Assembly (NCBI RefSeq): GCF_037138995.1
Contig: NZ_JBAXHI010000020.1
Location: forward strand, 1-64,000
Direction of reading: 5' to 3'
DNA: 64,000 bases
Origin: Chlorohelix sp037138995
GTDB lineage: Bacteria > Chloroflexota > Chloroflexia > Chloroheliales > Chloroheliaceae
Under the pieces are notes generated by a model. It did not search any database and was not told the origin of the DNA. It saw only the letters and a program-made list of their open reading frames with translations. How positions within the stretch are numbered: position 1 is the stretch's first letter; every line of letters starts with the position of its first letter. The translations under genes and the position numbers were made by a program. This document shows positions 26,830 to 36,083 of the stretch, piece after piece.

Positions 26830-27999
26830 ATGTCGGTTGAAAAAGTGGAAGCAGCCGGAGACCCCAAGGCTGAAGAGGGTAAAGTCGAAAAAGGTCTAGA
26901 GGGTGTTGTTGCTCTCGAAAGCTCTATAAGTTCGATAATTGGCAGCACTCTAACCTATCGCGGCATTGAAATTGATGAACTGGCTGAAAAAGCTACGTTT
27001 GAAGAAGTAATTTATCTATTATGGTTTGGCAAATTGCCCAATCGCGCCGAACTGGATGAATTAGATGCCCGTCTGCGTGAAAATTCAGAATTGCCCGAAC
27101 CGGTATATCAACTTATAAAAAGTTTCCCCAAAGACATTATTCCGATGGACGGGTTGCGCTCGGCTGTTTCGGTGCTAGGGCATTATGACCCAGATGCAGC
27201 GGCAAAACCGGATGACCCGGAAGCCAACCTGCGAAAAGCTATTCGCATGACCGCTGCTTTCCCGATTCTTGTCACCGCTATTGAGCGTGCTAAAAATGGG
27301 CTGGAGCCGATTAAGCCGCGCAAGGATTTAAGTATCGCCGGAAATTTCGTGTATATGCTTGATGGGGTAGAGCCTGACCGGATTGCAATTCGCGCTATTG
27401 ATACTGCCTTGGTTCTACACGCCGACCATGAGTTGAACGCCAGCACTTTCTCTGCTCGCGGCACTGTATCAACTCTTTCCGATATTCATAGTGCGATTGT
27501 AAGCGCAATTGGTACCCTGAAGGGTCCTTTGCATGGTGGCGCGAACGAGGCAGTTATGAAGATGTTGCTGAAAATTGACGATGTAAGCAAAGCCGAGCAG
27601 TGGATTAAGGATGCGATTGCCCATAAGGAAAAGATAATGGGCTTCGGTCATCGCGTGTATAAAAATGGTGACCCTCGCGCTAAGCACCTGCGTAAAATGA
27701 GCGAAGAATTGGGTAAGCTAAAGGGTGAGACGCGCTGGTATGAAATGTCCATCATCATTGATGACTACGTTTCACACGAAAAAGGCTTGTTACCCAATGT
27801 TGACTTCTATTCCGCCAGCCTTTACTATGTGCTTGGCATTCCAATAGAAGCTTTTACCCCTGTGTTTGCTTGTAGCCGTATATCAGGGTGGATTGCCCAT
27901 TGTTTTGAACAATATGCTGACAATCGTTTGATTCGCCCGCGAGCGCATTACAACGGGCCCATCAATCAGCACTATATCCCCATTGAAGAAAGGGTGTAA
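26830..27999 (+). CDS. gltA: citrate synthase
   Basis: Condenses acetyl-CoA and oxaloacetate. 389 residues, short bacterial/archaeal-type, with a 20-residue charged N-terminal extension (VEAAGDPKAEEGKVEK). Active-site elements are His in GPLHGGANE, His in GFGHRVYKNGDPRA and Asp in NVDFYSASLYY. AGGAAGGA ribosome site. The stop TAA shares one base with the serS start (TAATG), so the two genes are translationally coupled. Confidence 0.93.
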   Translation: MSVEKVEAAGDPKAEEGKVEKGLEGVVALESSISSIIGSTLTYRGIEIDELAEKATFEEVIYLLWFGKLPNRAELDELDARLRENSELPEPVYQLIKSFPKDIIPMDGLRSAVSVLGHYDPDAAAKPDDPEANLRKAIRMTAAFPILVTAIERAKNGLEPIKPRKDLSIAGNFVYMLDGVEPDRIAIRAIDTALVLHADHELNASTFSARGTVSTLSDIHSAIVSAIGTLKGPLHGGANEAVMKMLLKIDDVSKAEQWIKDAIAHKEKIMGFGHRVYKNGDPRAKHLRKMSEELGKLKGETRWYEMSIIIDDYVSHEKGLLPNVDFYSASLYYVLGIPIEAFTPVFACSRISGWIAHCFEQYADNRLIRPRAHYNGPINQHYIPIEERV

Positions 28000-29264
28000 T
28001 GCTCGACCTAAAATTAATAAGGGAAAATCCAGAGGTAGTTCGTAGGGCTATTGAGGTTAAGCACGTTGATTTAAATCTGGATGAATTGCTGGAAGCTGAT
28101 CGTTACTCCCTTGACCTTGAAAAGAAAATAATGGCGTTGAACACCGAGTCCAACGCCAATGCTAAAAAATTCGGTAAAGCTACTCCTGAAGAAAGAGAAG
28201 CTTTAAAAGAGCGGGGTCGTGACATCAACGCTGAAATCACTGCGTTAACGCCACAACTACAGGAAGCACGTGACCGTTTAGCGGCATTGATGCTGGAAGT
28301 ACCCAATATACCAGCAGAGTTTGCGCCCATCGGTGAAAGCGAAGATGATAACGTTGTTATCAAAAGCTGGGGAGAGCCTCGCCATTTTGATTTTCCACCC
28401 CTCGACCATGTGCAGATACTAGAAAATCACAAATGGGCTGATTTTCAGCGCATCGCTGCGGTGTCCGGTAGTCGAAGTTATTCGTTACGGAATGAGGCGG
28501 TGTTACTTGAGTTTGCCTTGTTGCGGTTTGCCCTTGAGAAAATGATGGCAAAGGGCTTTACTTTAGCCAGTGTTCCTTCGATGGCGCGTGAGTACACTTT
28601 TATGGGGCAGGGAATGTTTCCTAAAGCTCGCGACCAAGTTTATTCTGTCCCTGAAGATGATATTTATCTAGCGGGAACCTCTGAGGTCGCGCTTAATAGC
28701 TTGCACAAGGATGAAATTCTAAGCGAAAGTGAGCTACCCATCCTTTATGGGGGTTTCTCTGCTTGTTTCAGGCGGGAAGCGGGTAGTAGCGGGCGCGATG
28801 TTCGCGGGCTTATCCGGGTGCATCAGTTTAACAAGGTAGAGCAATATGTCTTATGCAAAAATGACTCGGAAGAGTCGGCGGCATGGCATCAGAAATTGCT
28901 CAACACTTCTGAAGAGATTTTGCAAGCGTTGGAGTTGCCCTATCAGGTCGTAGAATGTTGCACCGGAGATATGGGGCTTGGCAAGTTTCGGATGAATGAC
29001 ATCAATTCGTGGGTACCAAGTGAGGGCAAATATCGAGAAACGCATAGCTGCTCGTCTCTGCACGATTGGCAAGCGCGGCGAACTAACTTGCGCTATCGAG
29101 GAGAGGATGGCAAGGTACGGTTCGCCCATACTCTAAATAATACTGCGCTGGCGACACCGCGTATCATGGTTCCGTTCTTGGAGAATCATCAGCAGGCAGA
29201 TGGCTCGATTAGCCTTCCGGCGGCATTACAGCCTTATATGGGTGGGTTGCAAAAGCTAGGTTAA
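27999..29264 (+). CDS. serS: seryl-tRNA synthetase
   Basis: 421 residues, class II synthetase. N-terminal long-helix coiled-coil arm (residues 1-105) for tRNA binding. Motif 2 is in FSACFRREAGSSGRDVRGLIRVHQF and motif 3 in NNTALATPRIMVPFLENHQ; the serine-site TSEVALNSLH is present. Coupled to citrate synthase by a one-base overlap. Confidence 0.96.
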   Translation: MLDLKLIRENPEVVRRAIEVKHVDLNLDELLEADRYSLDLEKKIMALNTESNANAKKFGKATPEEREALKERGRDINAEITALTPQLQEARDRLAALMLEVPNIPAEFAPIGESEDDNVVIKSWGEPRHFDFPPLDHVQILENHKWADFQRIAAVSGSRSYSLRNEAVLLEFALLRFALEKMMAKGFTLASVPSMAREYTFMGQGMFPKARDQVYSVPEDDIYLAGTSEVALNSLHKDEILSESELPILYGGFSACFRREAGSSGRDVRGLIRVHQFNKVEQYVLCKNDSEESAAWHQKLLNTSEEILQALELPYQVVECCTGDMGLGKFRMNDINSWVPSEGKYRETHSCSSLHDWQARRTNLRYRGEDGKVRFAHTLNNTALATPRIMVPFLENHQQADGSISLPAALQPYMGGLQKLG

Positions 29265-29296
29265 GCCTAAAACTTGGTAAATAAAATAAGTAGTAA

Positions 29297-29334
29297 CAAA
29301 AACGGCGCTACCCCTTAAAGTAACGCCGTTTTTG
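29297..29334. terminator. bidirectional intrinsic terminator
   Basis: AAAAACGGCG / CGCCGTTTTT stem around TACCCCTTAAAGTAA. It serves serS and the convergent CpXC gene. Confidence 0.82.
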
Positions 29335-29338
29335 AGTC

Positions 29339-30040
29339 TTAGTTGGAAGCCATAAAGACTTCTATTTCATTCATTATTTTATTCAAGGCTTGGAGCGCAT
29401 CCGGTTGGATAGCCCGCGCCTGCTCTGTCACTATCCCGATTAATTGCACGAGCATATCGTCAACAATCGTTTGGTTGTTTCGCAGCATAGTTATTCGGCT
29501 GAGGCTATCCGAAACTGAAACTTGCAAGAGGTCCTGCAACAAAGCCTGTCGTGCATGAATCTCGCGCATCTCCTCTTCGGTTAGTTCATCCTCCTCGTCT
29601 CCGTCCTCGTCTTCCTCTTCTTCGTCATACTCGTAATCTTCAAGGCTTTCGCCACGGGCTGCCATAACCAAAGCCATTGGGTCATCGGTGACGATTGGCT
29701 CAAACATATAATCAGCCTGTTCTTCTTCCGGTACGCTTGCCAAAAATTCTTCCAGAATAGGACCAATCATTGAGCTGATGGTTTCTTCGTCCATTTCTTC
29801 GGCATTTGGGACGAATGCCAGCACCATTTCACGTTCCGATTCGTGCAGAACAAGTGGTACAGGTATAAAACCCGATGCGCTGCATTTGGGGCAATGTGCA
29901 ATGTTAATACTGCCTTCTTTTAACGCGCCAAAGGCATCTGCATCGGCTTCATCTGCGGAGTCAATAACAGTATAACCACTTGCTTGGAAAGCTGTACCAC
30001 ACTCGGGGCAGGTTATTTCAAGGTCAAGCACTTTCGACAT
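29339..30040 (-). CDS. CpXC-domain zinc-ribbon protein
   Basis: 233 residues. N-terminal CpXC domain with two Cys pairs, CPECG near residue 11 and CPKCS near residue 50, likely one zinc site. A strongly acidic segment near residues 137-155 (DYEYDEEEEDEDGDEE) precedes a helical C-terminus. Cytoplasmic, function unknown; frequent in Chloroflexota and Firmicutes. Confidence 0.8.
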   Translation of the reverse strand: MSKVLDLEITCPECGTAFQASGYTVIDSADEADADAFGALKEGSINIAHCPKCSASGFIPVPLVLHESEREMVLAFVPNAEEMDEETISSMIGPILEEFLASVPEEEQADYMFEPIVTDDPMALVMAARGESLEDYEYDEEEEDEDGDEEDELTEEEMREIHARQALLQDLLQVSVSDSLSRITMLRNNQTIVDDMLVQLIGIVTEQARAIQPDALQALNKIMNEIEVFMASN

Positions 30041-30397
30041 AAGATAGTCTCACTTTCTATGATAATGCCCCAAAAGAAACCCGGCAACTGACAATGAGCA
30101 GCCACCGGCGCAATTGGCATCGTCAACATTATAAGATTTATAAGAATATATGTCTAGAAAAATACACCTAGAAACAGGGCGGTTGCAAGAATGGCATTGC
30201 TCTCGATGGGTGGCGAAACTAATTATTTGATAAAACGTCGGTGTGATAATAATCTAATTCACAAAGTAGAAAAATTTCAAATATCCTATATAATCGAACT
30301 CATATTATGACTGGGCATGTCAGATAAACACCTCGATGCTGCGGTGACCAAACCCTAGAAGAACGCAAATTTAGATAAGCTGAGGAGGAATGGACGA
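30041..30397. other. intergenic region upstream of pfkA
   Basis: 357 bases between divergent genes. A weak repeat fragment (CTCTCGATGGGTGGCGAAAC) lies near 30201. TATAAT at 30289-30294 is a possible -10 for pfkA without a clear -35. AGGAGGA ribosome site before the pfkA start. Nothing else recognised. Confidence 0.45.
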
Positions 30398-31381
30398 ATG
30401 GCAATGCCTAACCAGAAACGGCTAGGGGTTTTGACCAGTGGGGGCGATTCGCCCGGTATGAATGCGGCAGTACGCGCGGTAGTACGCACGGCAGTATCTA
30501 GCGGTTGGGAGGTATTAGGTATCCGGCGAGGATACAATGGGATTTTTACCCGCAACTTTGTAAAAATGAACTCCCGAAGTGTAGCCAATATTATTGATAA
30601 AGGCGGAACTGTTCTAGGCTCTAGCCGTTCTAATCGTTTTATGGATGCGGCAGGTAGGGTAGATGCGGTGAATATTCTGCGCGAAGCCGGTATAGATGGA
30701 ATGATAATTATCGGCGGGAACGGCAGTTTGACCGGCGCTCTTGAACTTGAAAAGCTTGGTATGCCGGTAGTGGGCTTGCCCGCTTCGATTGATAATGATT
30801 TGGTGGGAACTGATATGGCTATCGGGGTGGATACTTGCCTTAATACCATAATGGCTGCGCTCGATAACATTCGTGATACCGCCAGCAGTCATCATCGCGC
30901 TTTTATTATCGAGGTAATGGGTAGAAATTGCGGGTACTTGGCGTTGATGGCTTCCCTGAATGGCGGCGCGGATGTGGTTATTACGCCGGACAGAACCCCT
31001 ACGCTGGAGGAAGTGTCTCAAATGCTCCGACAATCTCGCAACTTTGGTAGAAGCCATGCGATTATTATTGTGGCGGAAGGCTCTAGCTTAAAATCCGAGG
31101 AAATTGCTCACTATCTGACCAAAGAGATAATGGATTATTACGAAACCCGCCTGACTATTTTGGGGCATGTGCAAAGAGGCGGTTCGCCTAGCGCATTTGA
31201 CCGAATTATCGCTACTCGTTTGGGCGCAAGGGCAGTTCAGACCTTGTTGAGCGGGAAAAGTGGGGTAATGTGTGGGCTAGTGCATGGAAGGCTCTGCGAG
31301 ACTCCCCTCAGCGAGGTAGTCGGACGCGTGAAGGAAACAGATGCTGAGATTTACGAGCTTATCCGAATCATGTCTCATTAG
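30398..31381 (+). CDS. pfkA: 6-phosphofructokinase family protein
   Basis: 327 residues. Phosphorylates fructose-6-phosphate in glycolysis. N-terminal LTSGGDSPGMNAAVR (phosphate donor loop), LPASIDND (catalytic Asp region), MGRNCGYLA and GHVQRGGSPSAFDR are all present. The donor-binding loop reads GGNGS with Asn108 where GGDGS is usual, and the segment before TIDND is PASIDND. This may mark a subfamily or altered donor (ATP versus pyrophosphate), which cannot be decided here. Confidence 0.88.
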   Translation: MAMPNQKRLGVLTSGGDSPGMNAAVRAVVRTAVSSGWEVLGIRRGYNGIFTRNFVKMNSRSVANIIDKGGTVLGSSRSNRFMDAAGRVDAVNILREAGIDGMIIIGGNGSLTGALELEKLGMPVVGLPASIDNDLVGTDMAIGVDTCLNTIMAALDNIRDTASSHHRAFIIEVMGRNCGYLALMASLNGGADVVITPDRTPTLEEVSQMLRQSRNFGRSHAIIIVAEGSSLKSEEIAHYLTKEIMDYYETRLTILGHVQRGGSPSAFDRIIATRLGARAVQTLLSGKSGVMCGLVHGRLCETPLSEVVGRVKETDAEIYELIRIMSH

Positions 31382-31404
31382 CTGAGCGTATAGTCATGAT
31401 ATTG

Positions 31405-31435
31405 TCCCTAAAAAAGAGAACTCATATTTAGGGAA
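31405..31435. terminator. possible terminator after pfkA
   Basis: Exact 8-base inverted repeat TCCCTAAA / TTTAGGGA with a 15-base loop. There is no T run on the plus strand, so support is modest. Confidence 0.35.
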
Positions 31436-31455
31436 GATAACCTAGACTGGTTTTA

Positions 31456-34227
31456 TTAGGGGTTTAAAACTTCGTGCAAGGCTTGTTTCAAAAGAGATGG
31501 TGTAAAGGGCTTGCAAATTGCGCCATCGAAGCCGTACTCCCGGTAATAGGTCATTATTGGGTCAGTAATATAATCGGTAGCTCCAAGAGCTTTTATATTT
31601 CGGTCCAGCTGGTGTATTATTTCGATAAAATCCGTAGCTTTGCTGTGTTCTGACTCCCCTAATTCGAATATGATAACATTAAAGGGTTGCTCAGTCTGAA
31701 TCGCTTGTAAGGCGGCTTTCCTTGTTTCAACTGTTTCTACTGTATAGCCTATTTTAGTAAGAACTTTACTTATTATAATTCTGGTACTTTCATCTTCATC
31801 TACCACCAAAATTCGCCCTAGGCGAGTTGTTGCGGTGCTCCACGCGCTGGGTTTCCCGGTACTCGGTTCAATGTAAGCGGGTAGATAGAGAGAAACGGTT
31901 GTACCTTTGCCTTTTTCACTTTCTAGTACAATTTGACCCTCATGTTTTCGCATAATCGAGTAACAAATGGATAGCCCCAAGCCATTACCCATAAATTTGG
32001 TACTAAAATATGGGTCAAAAATCATAGGAATGTTGTCAGCAGGAATCCCTGACCCACAATCTCGAATGGTAATAAGAATATAATTACCCGGATTCAGCAA
32101 CGGAACTTGTTCTGCTTCCAAGGTTATGTTAGCTGTACTGACATAGAGAACCCCACCATTTGGCATTGCATCTATGGCATTCTGCACTAGATTTTGGATT
32201 ACCTGACTTATTTGTCGCTGATCCGCTATTGTGTTCCAAGTATTATCGCTTAGCTCAAATTCGGCATTTAAGTTACTGTTTTCTAGCATAAATTGAACGG
32301 TGCCTTTAATTACGTCCTGAATTCTGGTGGGCTGTTTGAGAGGGGAACCCCCTTTAGCAAAGGTAATCAGTTGTTGCGCTATGTCTTTGGCGCGGAGTGA
32401 AGCTTTTTCAGCTTCTTCAAGAAATTGCAAATTAGGACTAGTTTCATCACTTTCCAGCATTGCCAGCGAAATATTGCCAAGAATCGCTGTAAGAATATTG
32501 TTAAAGTTGTGGGCAATGCCGCCTGCCAGCACTCCTAGCGATTCGAGGTTGCGGGCTTTTAGTCTTTCTTCAGTTAATTTCTTTTTGTCGGTAATATCGA
32601 GAAAAGCTAATACCGTTCCCAAGAAATTCCCATCTGTATCGAGTAAAGGTGCGCCTTGATAGGAAATATAATGCGTTGTTCCGTTTCGGGCTACTAGCAG
32701 GTAGTGTTCGCTTTCTTGTTGAATATTTCCCCCACTTATTAATTGTTGCAATATTAGGCTTTCGAGGTGTTCTCCGGTTCTGCTATTTACGATTTGGATA
32801 ACCTTATCGAGCGGTTTCCATAGCACTTCTTCCTGTAACCAATCGGTCATATTCTCGGCAGCCCGGTTAAATAGCTCAATTTTACCTTCTCGGTTGATAA
32901 CTATAACCCCATCCCCAATCGAGCGCAGAGTAATATCAAGGCGGTCTTTCTCGTTCTGTAAAGCTTCTTCCAGCTTTTTGCGTTCGGTAATATCTAATCC
33001 CATTCCTAGAAAATAGGATTGCCCGGCTATTGTTAGCAGCCTGAATGATACTAGTGCATTCCGATATTTACCGCTTTTGGTTCTGATTTTTGCTTCCAAA
33101 TTATCAACAAAACCGAATTCTTTAACTTGCCTATAAGTCTCCTCTCGCACATTGTTATCGAATACACCTAGTTCAGAACTGGTATGCCCTATTGCCTCTG
33201 TACGGATATAGCCTGTGGTTTTTAACCACACCTCGTTTGCTTCAACGATTGTTCCATCTGACGCATTGGTTATTGTTATCATTGCAGGCGAATTGTAGAA
33301 AATGCTGGAGAATTTTTCCTCAGATTGTTGTAGCGCTACCTTAGCTTTGTTCAATTCGGTAATATCATAAAATGAGGTTAGAATAAATCCCTTATCATTA
33401 ATTGTTTCTTTACTGATAGAAGAAATTATGAAAAGCTTCTCCCCATCTTTTTTTGTAATGGCGGCTTCAAAGTATCTGTACACATTGTCAAGGGCAATTT
33501 TCTCCAGCCAGATATTACTTTCAGCGGGATTAATGCCTAATACTTGGAACAAGTCATGTCCAATTACATCATCTCGACTGTAGCCGGTTATTTCCAGAAA
33601 TCTATCATTTACTTCAACGAATACACCATCACGCAAATTGCTGATGGAAAGAGCTATCGGGGCGTATTTGAAAACTTTGGAAAATTGCTCACCTCTTTCG
33701 TGGATTAGTTGTTCGGCATGCTTGCGCTCGCTAATATCCCGAAACATCAGGTTGGCACGCGCTTCACCGTTCGTATTGTAAAAAATATGCGAGGTAATTT
33801 CTACCGGAAATTTAGTACCGTTCTTTCGTTTAAGTATCAACTCGCTAAAGGCATAGCCCTCTTTAGCGCGTTTTTCCAGAAACACTTTGAAACGAGAATC
33901 AGAAACCTCAACAATATCGGCTCTGCTCAGCTTGAGAAACTCCGCTCTGCTATAACCTAACATATTACAGGCTGCCGGATTAGCTCCTAGAATTATCCCA
34001 TCTACCGTTGCCAGCATCAGCCCATCTTGGCTATTCTCAAAAATTGATTGGAGCAATAAAATATCTTCGTTGACATCTCGATTGAAATTAATTGATCCTG
34101 TCATTTGGGAGTAAAATTCGGGAACTTTCTCTGTATTTTGATTCTCAAAATCGGGGCTAGGTTCTGGCTTAGCTAGGTCATCGGTTTTTTTGAATAATAC
34201 CAGTAATCCTTCCTCCATAGGATACAT
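31456..34227 (-). CDS. multi-PAS hybrid histidine kinase, main part (frameshifted from upstream PAS)
   Basis: 923 codons in this frame. Four PAS/PAC units (about residues 50-170, 175-290, 300-415 and 425-550) are followed by a HisKA domain with phospho-His in AGGIAHNFNNIL near 573. The HATPase domain has NLVQNAIDAMPNGG, DCGSGIP and GNGLGLS. A C-terminal receiver domain spans about 805-923. The receiver keeps the acidic pocket (VVDEDE) and the Lys (CKPF), but the phospho-acceptor position is Glu855 (IIFELGE). There is no membrane segment. The apparent start at 34227 has no ribosome site: the true gene begins at 34555 and the frame breaks in a C7 tract at 34253-34259 (plus-strand G7). With one C fewer, a continuous protein of about 1,032 residues results. 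Confidence 0.85.
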   Translation of the reverse strand: MYPMEEGLLVLFKKTDDLAKPEPSPDFENQNTEKVPEFYSQMTGSINFNRDVNEDILLLQSIFENSQDGLMLATVDGIILGANPAACNMLGYSRAEFLKLSRADIVEVSDSRFKVFLEKRAKEGYAFSELILKRKNGTKFPVEITSHIFYNTNGEARANLMFRDISERKHAEQLIHERGEQFSKVFKYAPIALSISNLRDGVFVEVNDRFLEITGYSRDDVIGHDLFQVLGINPAESNIWLEKIALDNVYRYFEAAITKKDGEKLFIISSISKETINDKGFILTSFYDITELNKAKVALQQSEEKFSSIFYNSPAMITITNASDGTIVEANEVWLKTTGYIRTEAIGHTSSELGVFDNNVREETYRQVKEFGFVDNLEAKIRTKSGKYRNALVSFRLLTIAGQSYFLGMGLDITERKKLEEALQNEKDRLDITLRSIGDGVIVINREGKIELFNRAAENMTDWLQEEVLWKPLDKVIQIVNSRTGEHLESLILQQLISGGNIQQESEHYLLVARNGTTHYISYQGAPLLDTDGNFLGTVLAFLDITDKKKLTEERLKARNLESLGVLAGGIAHNFNNILTAILGNISLAMLESDETSPNLQFLEEAEKASLRAKDIAQQLITFAKGGSPLKQPTRIQDVIKGTVQFMLENSNLNAEFELSDNTWNTIADQRQISQVIQNLVQNAIDAMPNGGVLYVSTANITLEAEQVPLLNPGNYILITIRDCGSGIPADNIPMIFDPYFSTKFMGNGLGLSICYSIMRKHEGQIVLESEKGKGTTVSLYLPAYIEPSTGKPSAWSTATTRLGRILVVDEDESTRIIISKVLTKIGYTVETVETRKAALQAIQTEQPFNVIIFELGESEHSKATDFIEIIHQLDRNIKALGATDYITDPIMTYYREYGFDGAICKPFTPSLLKQALHEVLNP

Positions 34228-34555
34228 CTGAACATTTAGCCAACATGACAGCGGGGGGGTAGTAGTATTGAAATTCGGAAGACAGTTTTTTTTCTATTAC
34301 TCGTTGGAAATTGTACTTAAAGAGGTTGCTATTCAGTTCCGGAAATTCGACTAAGATATTTTTCCCCAGCAACGTTTTTTGATTACGTTGGAGCAATTGT
34401 GCCGCAGCCGTGTTAATATGGATAAAATCCCCGCGAAAGTTGATTACGAAGACGCTTCCTTGTATATTGTTAAGAAAATTTGCTATCGAATTGAATGACT
34501 CGAATTGAGTTGACGTTAGGTTTTCGTTGTCAATATTTTGGTTCATTCGATCCAT
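34178..34555 (-). pseudogene. N-terminal PAS fragment of the hybrid kinase, cut by frameshift
   Basis: The ATG at 34555 has AGGA seven bases upstream, unlike the following frame. Residues 20-90 form a PAS domain (NIQGSVFVINFRGDFIHINTAAAQLL...). After YYYPP the frame runs on through the C7 tract into an unrelated tail and stop. In the -1 frame, the same DNA continues with PLSCWLNVQMYPMEEGLLVL, completing the PAS strand order. This is therefore the 5' part of one gene, either phase-variable, recently broken or a homopolymer sequencing error. Confidence 0.75.
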
Positions 34556-34712
34556 TTAGTTATCCTCATAGGAGAAATGAGCATTCGCATAGCTACTAAG
34601 AGCTATGTTAAAAGGGTAGAGAGGGAATATTCTATAACGAGGTGATTAGGTACTAGCAAATCCCGTACTTATTAAATTATACTTTAAATTCACTTGCAAG
34701 TAAATACTATAA

Positions 34713-34870
34713 AATGGGGTGGCGTTTATCGGCTGGCAGAGCAGCCTCGCATAGGGGCAACGGACGAAGGGCGAGAAATCGCGACCCGGAGGTCGCTCGT
34801 ACAGGTTTTTAATTGGTAAATGTCTAGGGCAATAGCCCTCTCCCACAAAACACGCCCGCGATGTATGGCT
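34713..34870. repeat. mosaic intergenic repeat, copy 7 (longest)
   Basis: Carries four modules found elsewhere: 34718-34731 (as 19272-19285), 34729-34748 (inverse of 63971-63990), 34771-34805 (as 12511-12545) and 34826-34847 (as 2603-2624). It lies in the 34556-35299 gap between divergent signalling genes. The rest of the gap is AT-rich, with TTTTTAATTAA repeats near 34940-34970 and no gene I can support. Confidence 0.8.
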
Positions 34871-35299
34871 TACAACCGCCCTATGTGATAAATCCATAAT
34901 GATTGTAACAACCATAGGATATTATGATGCTTAGTTTATTTTTTAATTAAGCGTTTTTAATTAAAAATATTGCTATTGTAACTATATCGAACCTGAATTA
35001 AAATGAATAGTGCGAGTAAAAGATAAGTTGGGGTATGCTCGGAAGAAAAATAATTGCAAATGAGCATAATAATTTTAATGTGCTGTAGTCTTGAAATTCC
35101 AATTTTATCTTAAATTTCATGTTGAAAAGTCAAATTCGAACCAAATTTTTGGACTACTACGAGCAATAAAACACCCAACCCTGAAAACCATAATAATTAC
35201 TGTTTGGGGTAGGTCGCTAAAGCTACATAGTAAAAGCACATTAAATTTCGCCAATATCCAGATCGCAGGCTTTTCTCTGATCAGAATAATAGGGCGGTA

Positions 35300-36070
35300 A
35301 TGGTAATCTATAACGATAGCAACAAGAATCTTGGCAATGAAGCTGATTCTGGCACTCAGCTTGAAGCCTCAGAAGCAGTAGAGTTTGAATTGAATAATTT
35401 CGTTAATGGCTATGATGCAGTTAAAGTTATTCAGCAACTTATAAGGTCTCACGAACGTGAGATTCGCCGAGTATGTTATGATATTCATGATGGGGTTGCC
35501 CAAACCCTAATACCTGTACTCCACTACCTACAAATCATCGAGAATCTACCTCCAGAACGTCGCCATGAATATACAAACTTGATTCTAAAGGCACGCATTT
35601 TAGTACAACAGGCATTAGGCGAAGCCAGAGCAGTAATTGAAGGGTTGCGGCTAGACGATTTAGGCAACCTCAGTCTGCTAGATGCTCTACAACTTGAGTT
35701 ACAACGCTGCAAGGAAGAGCAAGGCTGGGCATACGAGTTTGAAGCCGATGAACCTGATATTCCCCGTGACCATCAAGAGAAAATATATAGCATATTAAAA
35801 GAAGGTTTAAATAACATACGCAAACATGCTGCTGCCAAGCGGGTTGAGTTGCATATGAAGTTCCTTGAAGATGGCAGCTTTGAAATTGTATTGCGAGATT
35901 GGGGTATTGGTATTGATCCGAAGAAAATCAAAAGGAATGGTAAAGGTGGTTTAGGATTAATAGCAATGCAAGAACGCGCACAGGAAATTGGGGCAACCCT
36001 TGAATTGAGCAGTATAAAAAATCAAGGCACAACGATACGATTAAACCTTCCCGTGGATAAATCAGAATAA
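35300..36070 (+). CDS. NarL-type sensor histidine kinase, soluble
   Basis: 256 residues, no membrane segment and no recognisable sensor domain in the short N-terminus (1-40). HisKA_3 H-box RRVCYDIHDGVAQTL with His63, N-box KEGLNNIRKHA and G-boxes DWGIGID and GKGGLGLIAMQERA. The gene is followed 13 bases later by a cognate response regulator and lies just upstream of the gas-vesicle genes, so it is a candidate controller of buoyancy. Input signal unknown; a partner PAS protein may supply it. Confidence 0.88.
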   Translation: MVIYNDSNKNLGNEADSGTQLEASEAVEFELNNFVNGYDAVKVIQQLIRSHEREIRRVCYDIHDGVAQTLIPVLHYLQIIENLPPERRHEYTNLILKARILVQQALGEARAVIEGLRLDDLGNLSLLDALQLELQRCKEEQGWAYEFEADEPDIPRDHQEKIYSILKEGLNNIRKHAAAKRVELHMKFLEDGSFEIVLRDWGIGIDPKKIKRNGKGGLGLIAMQERAQEIGATLELSSIKNQGTTIRLNLPVDKSE

Positions 36071-36083
36071 TGAGGGCATCGCT

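Noticed and set aside
35091..35300. Open frame of 69 codons before the soluble kinase
   Set aside because: No ribosome site or similarity; AT-rich leader with a biased, unconvincing product.
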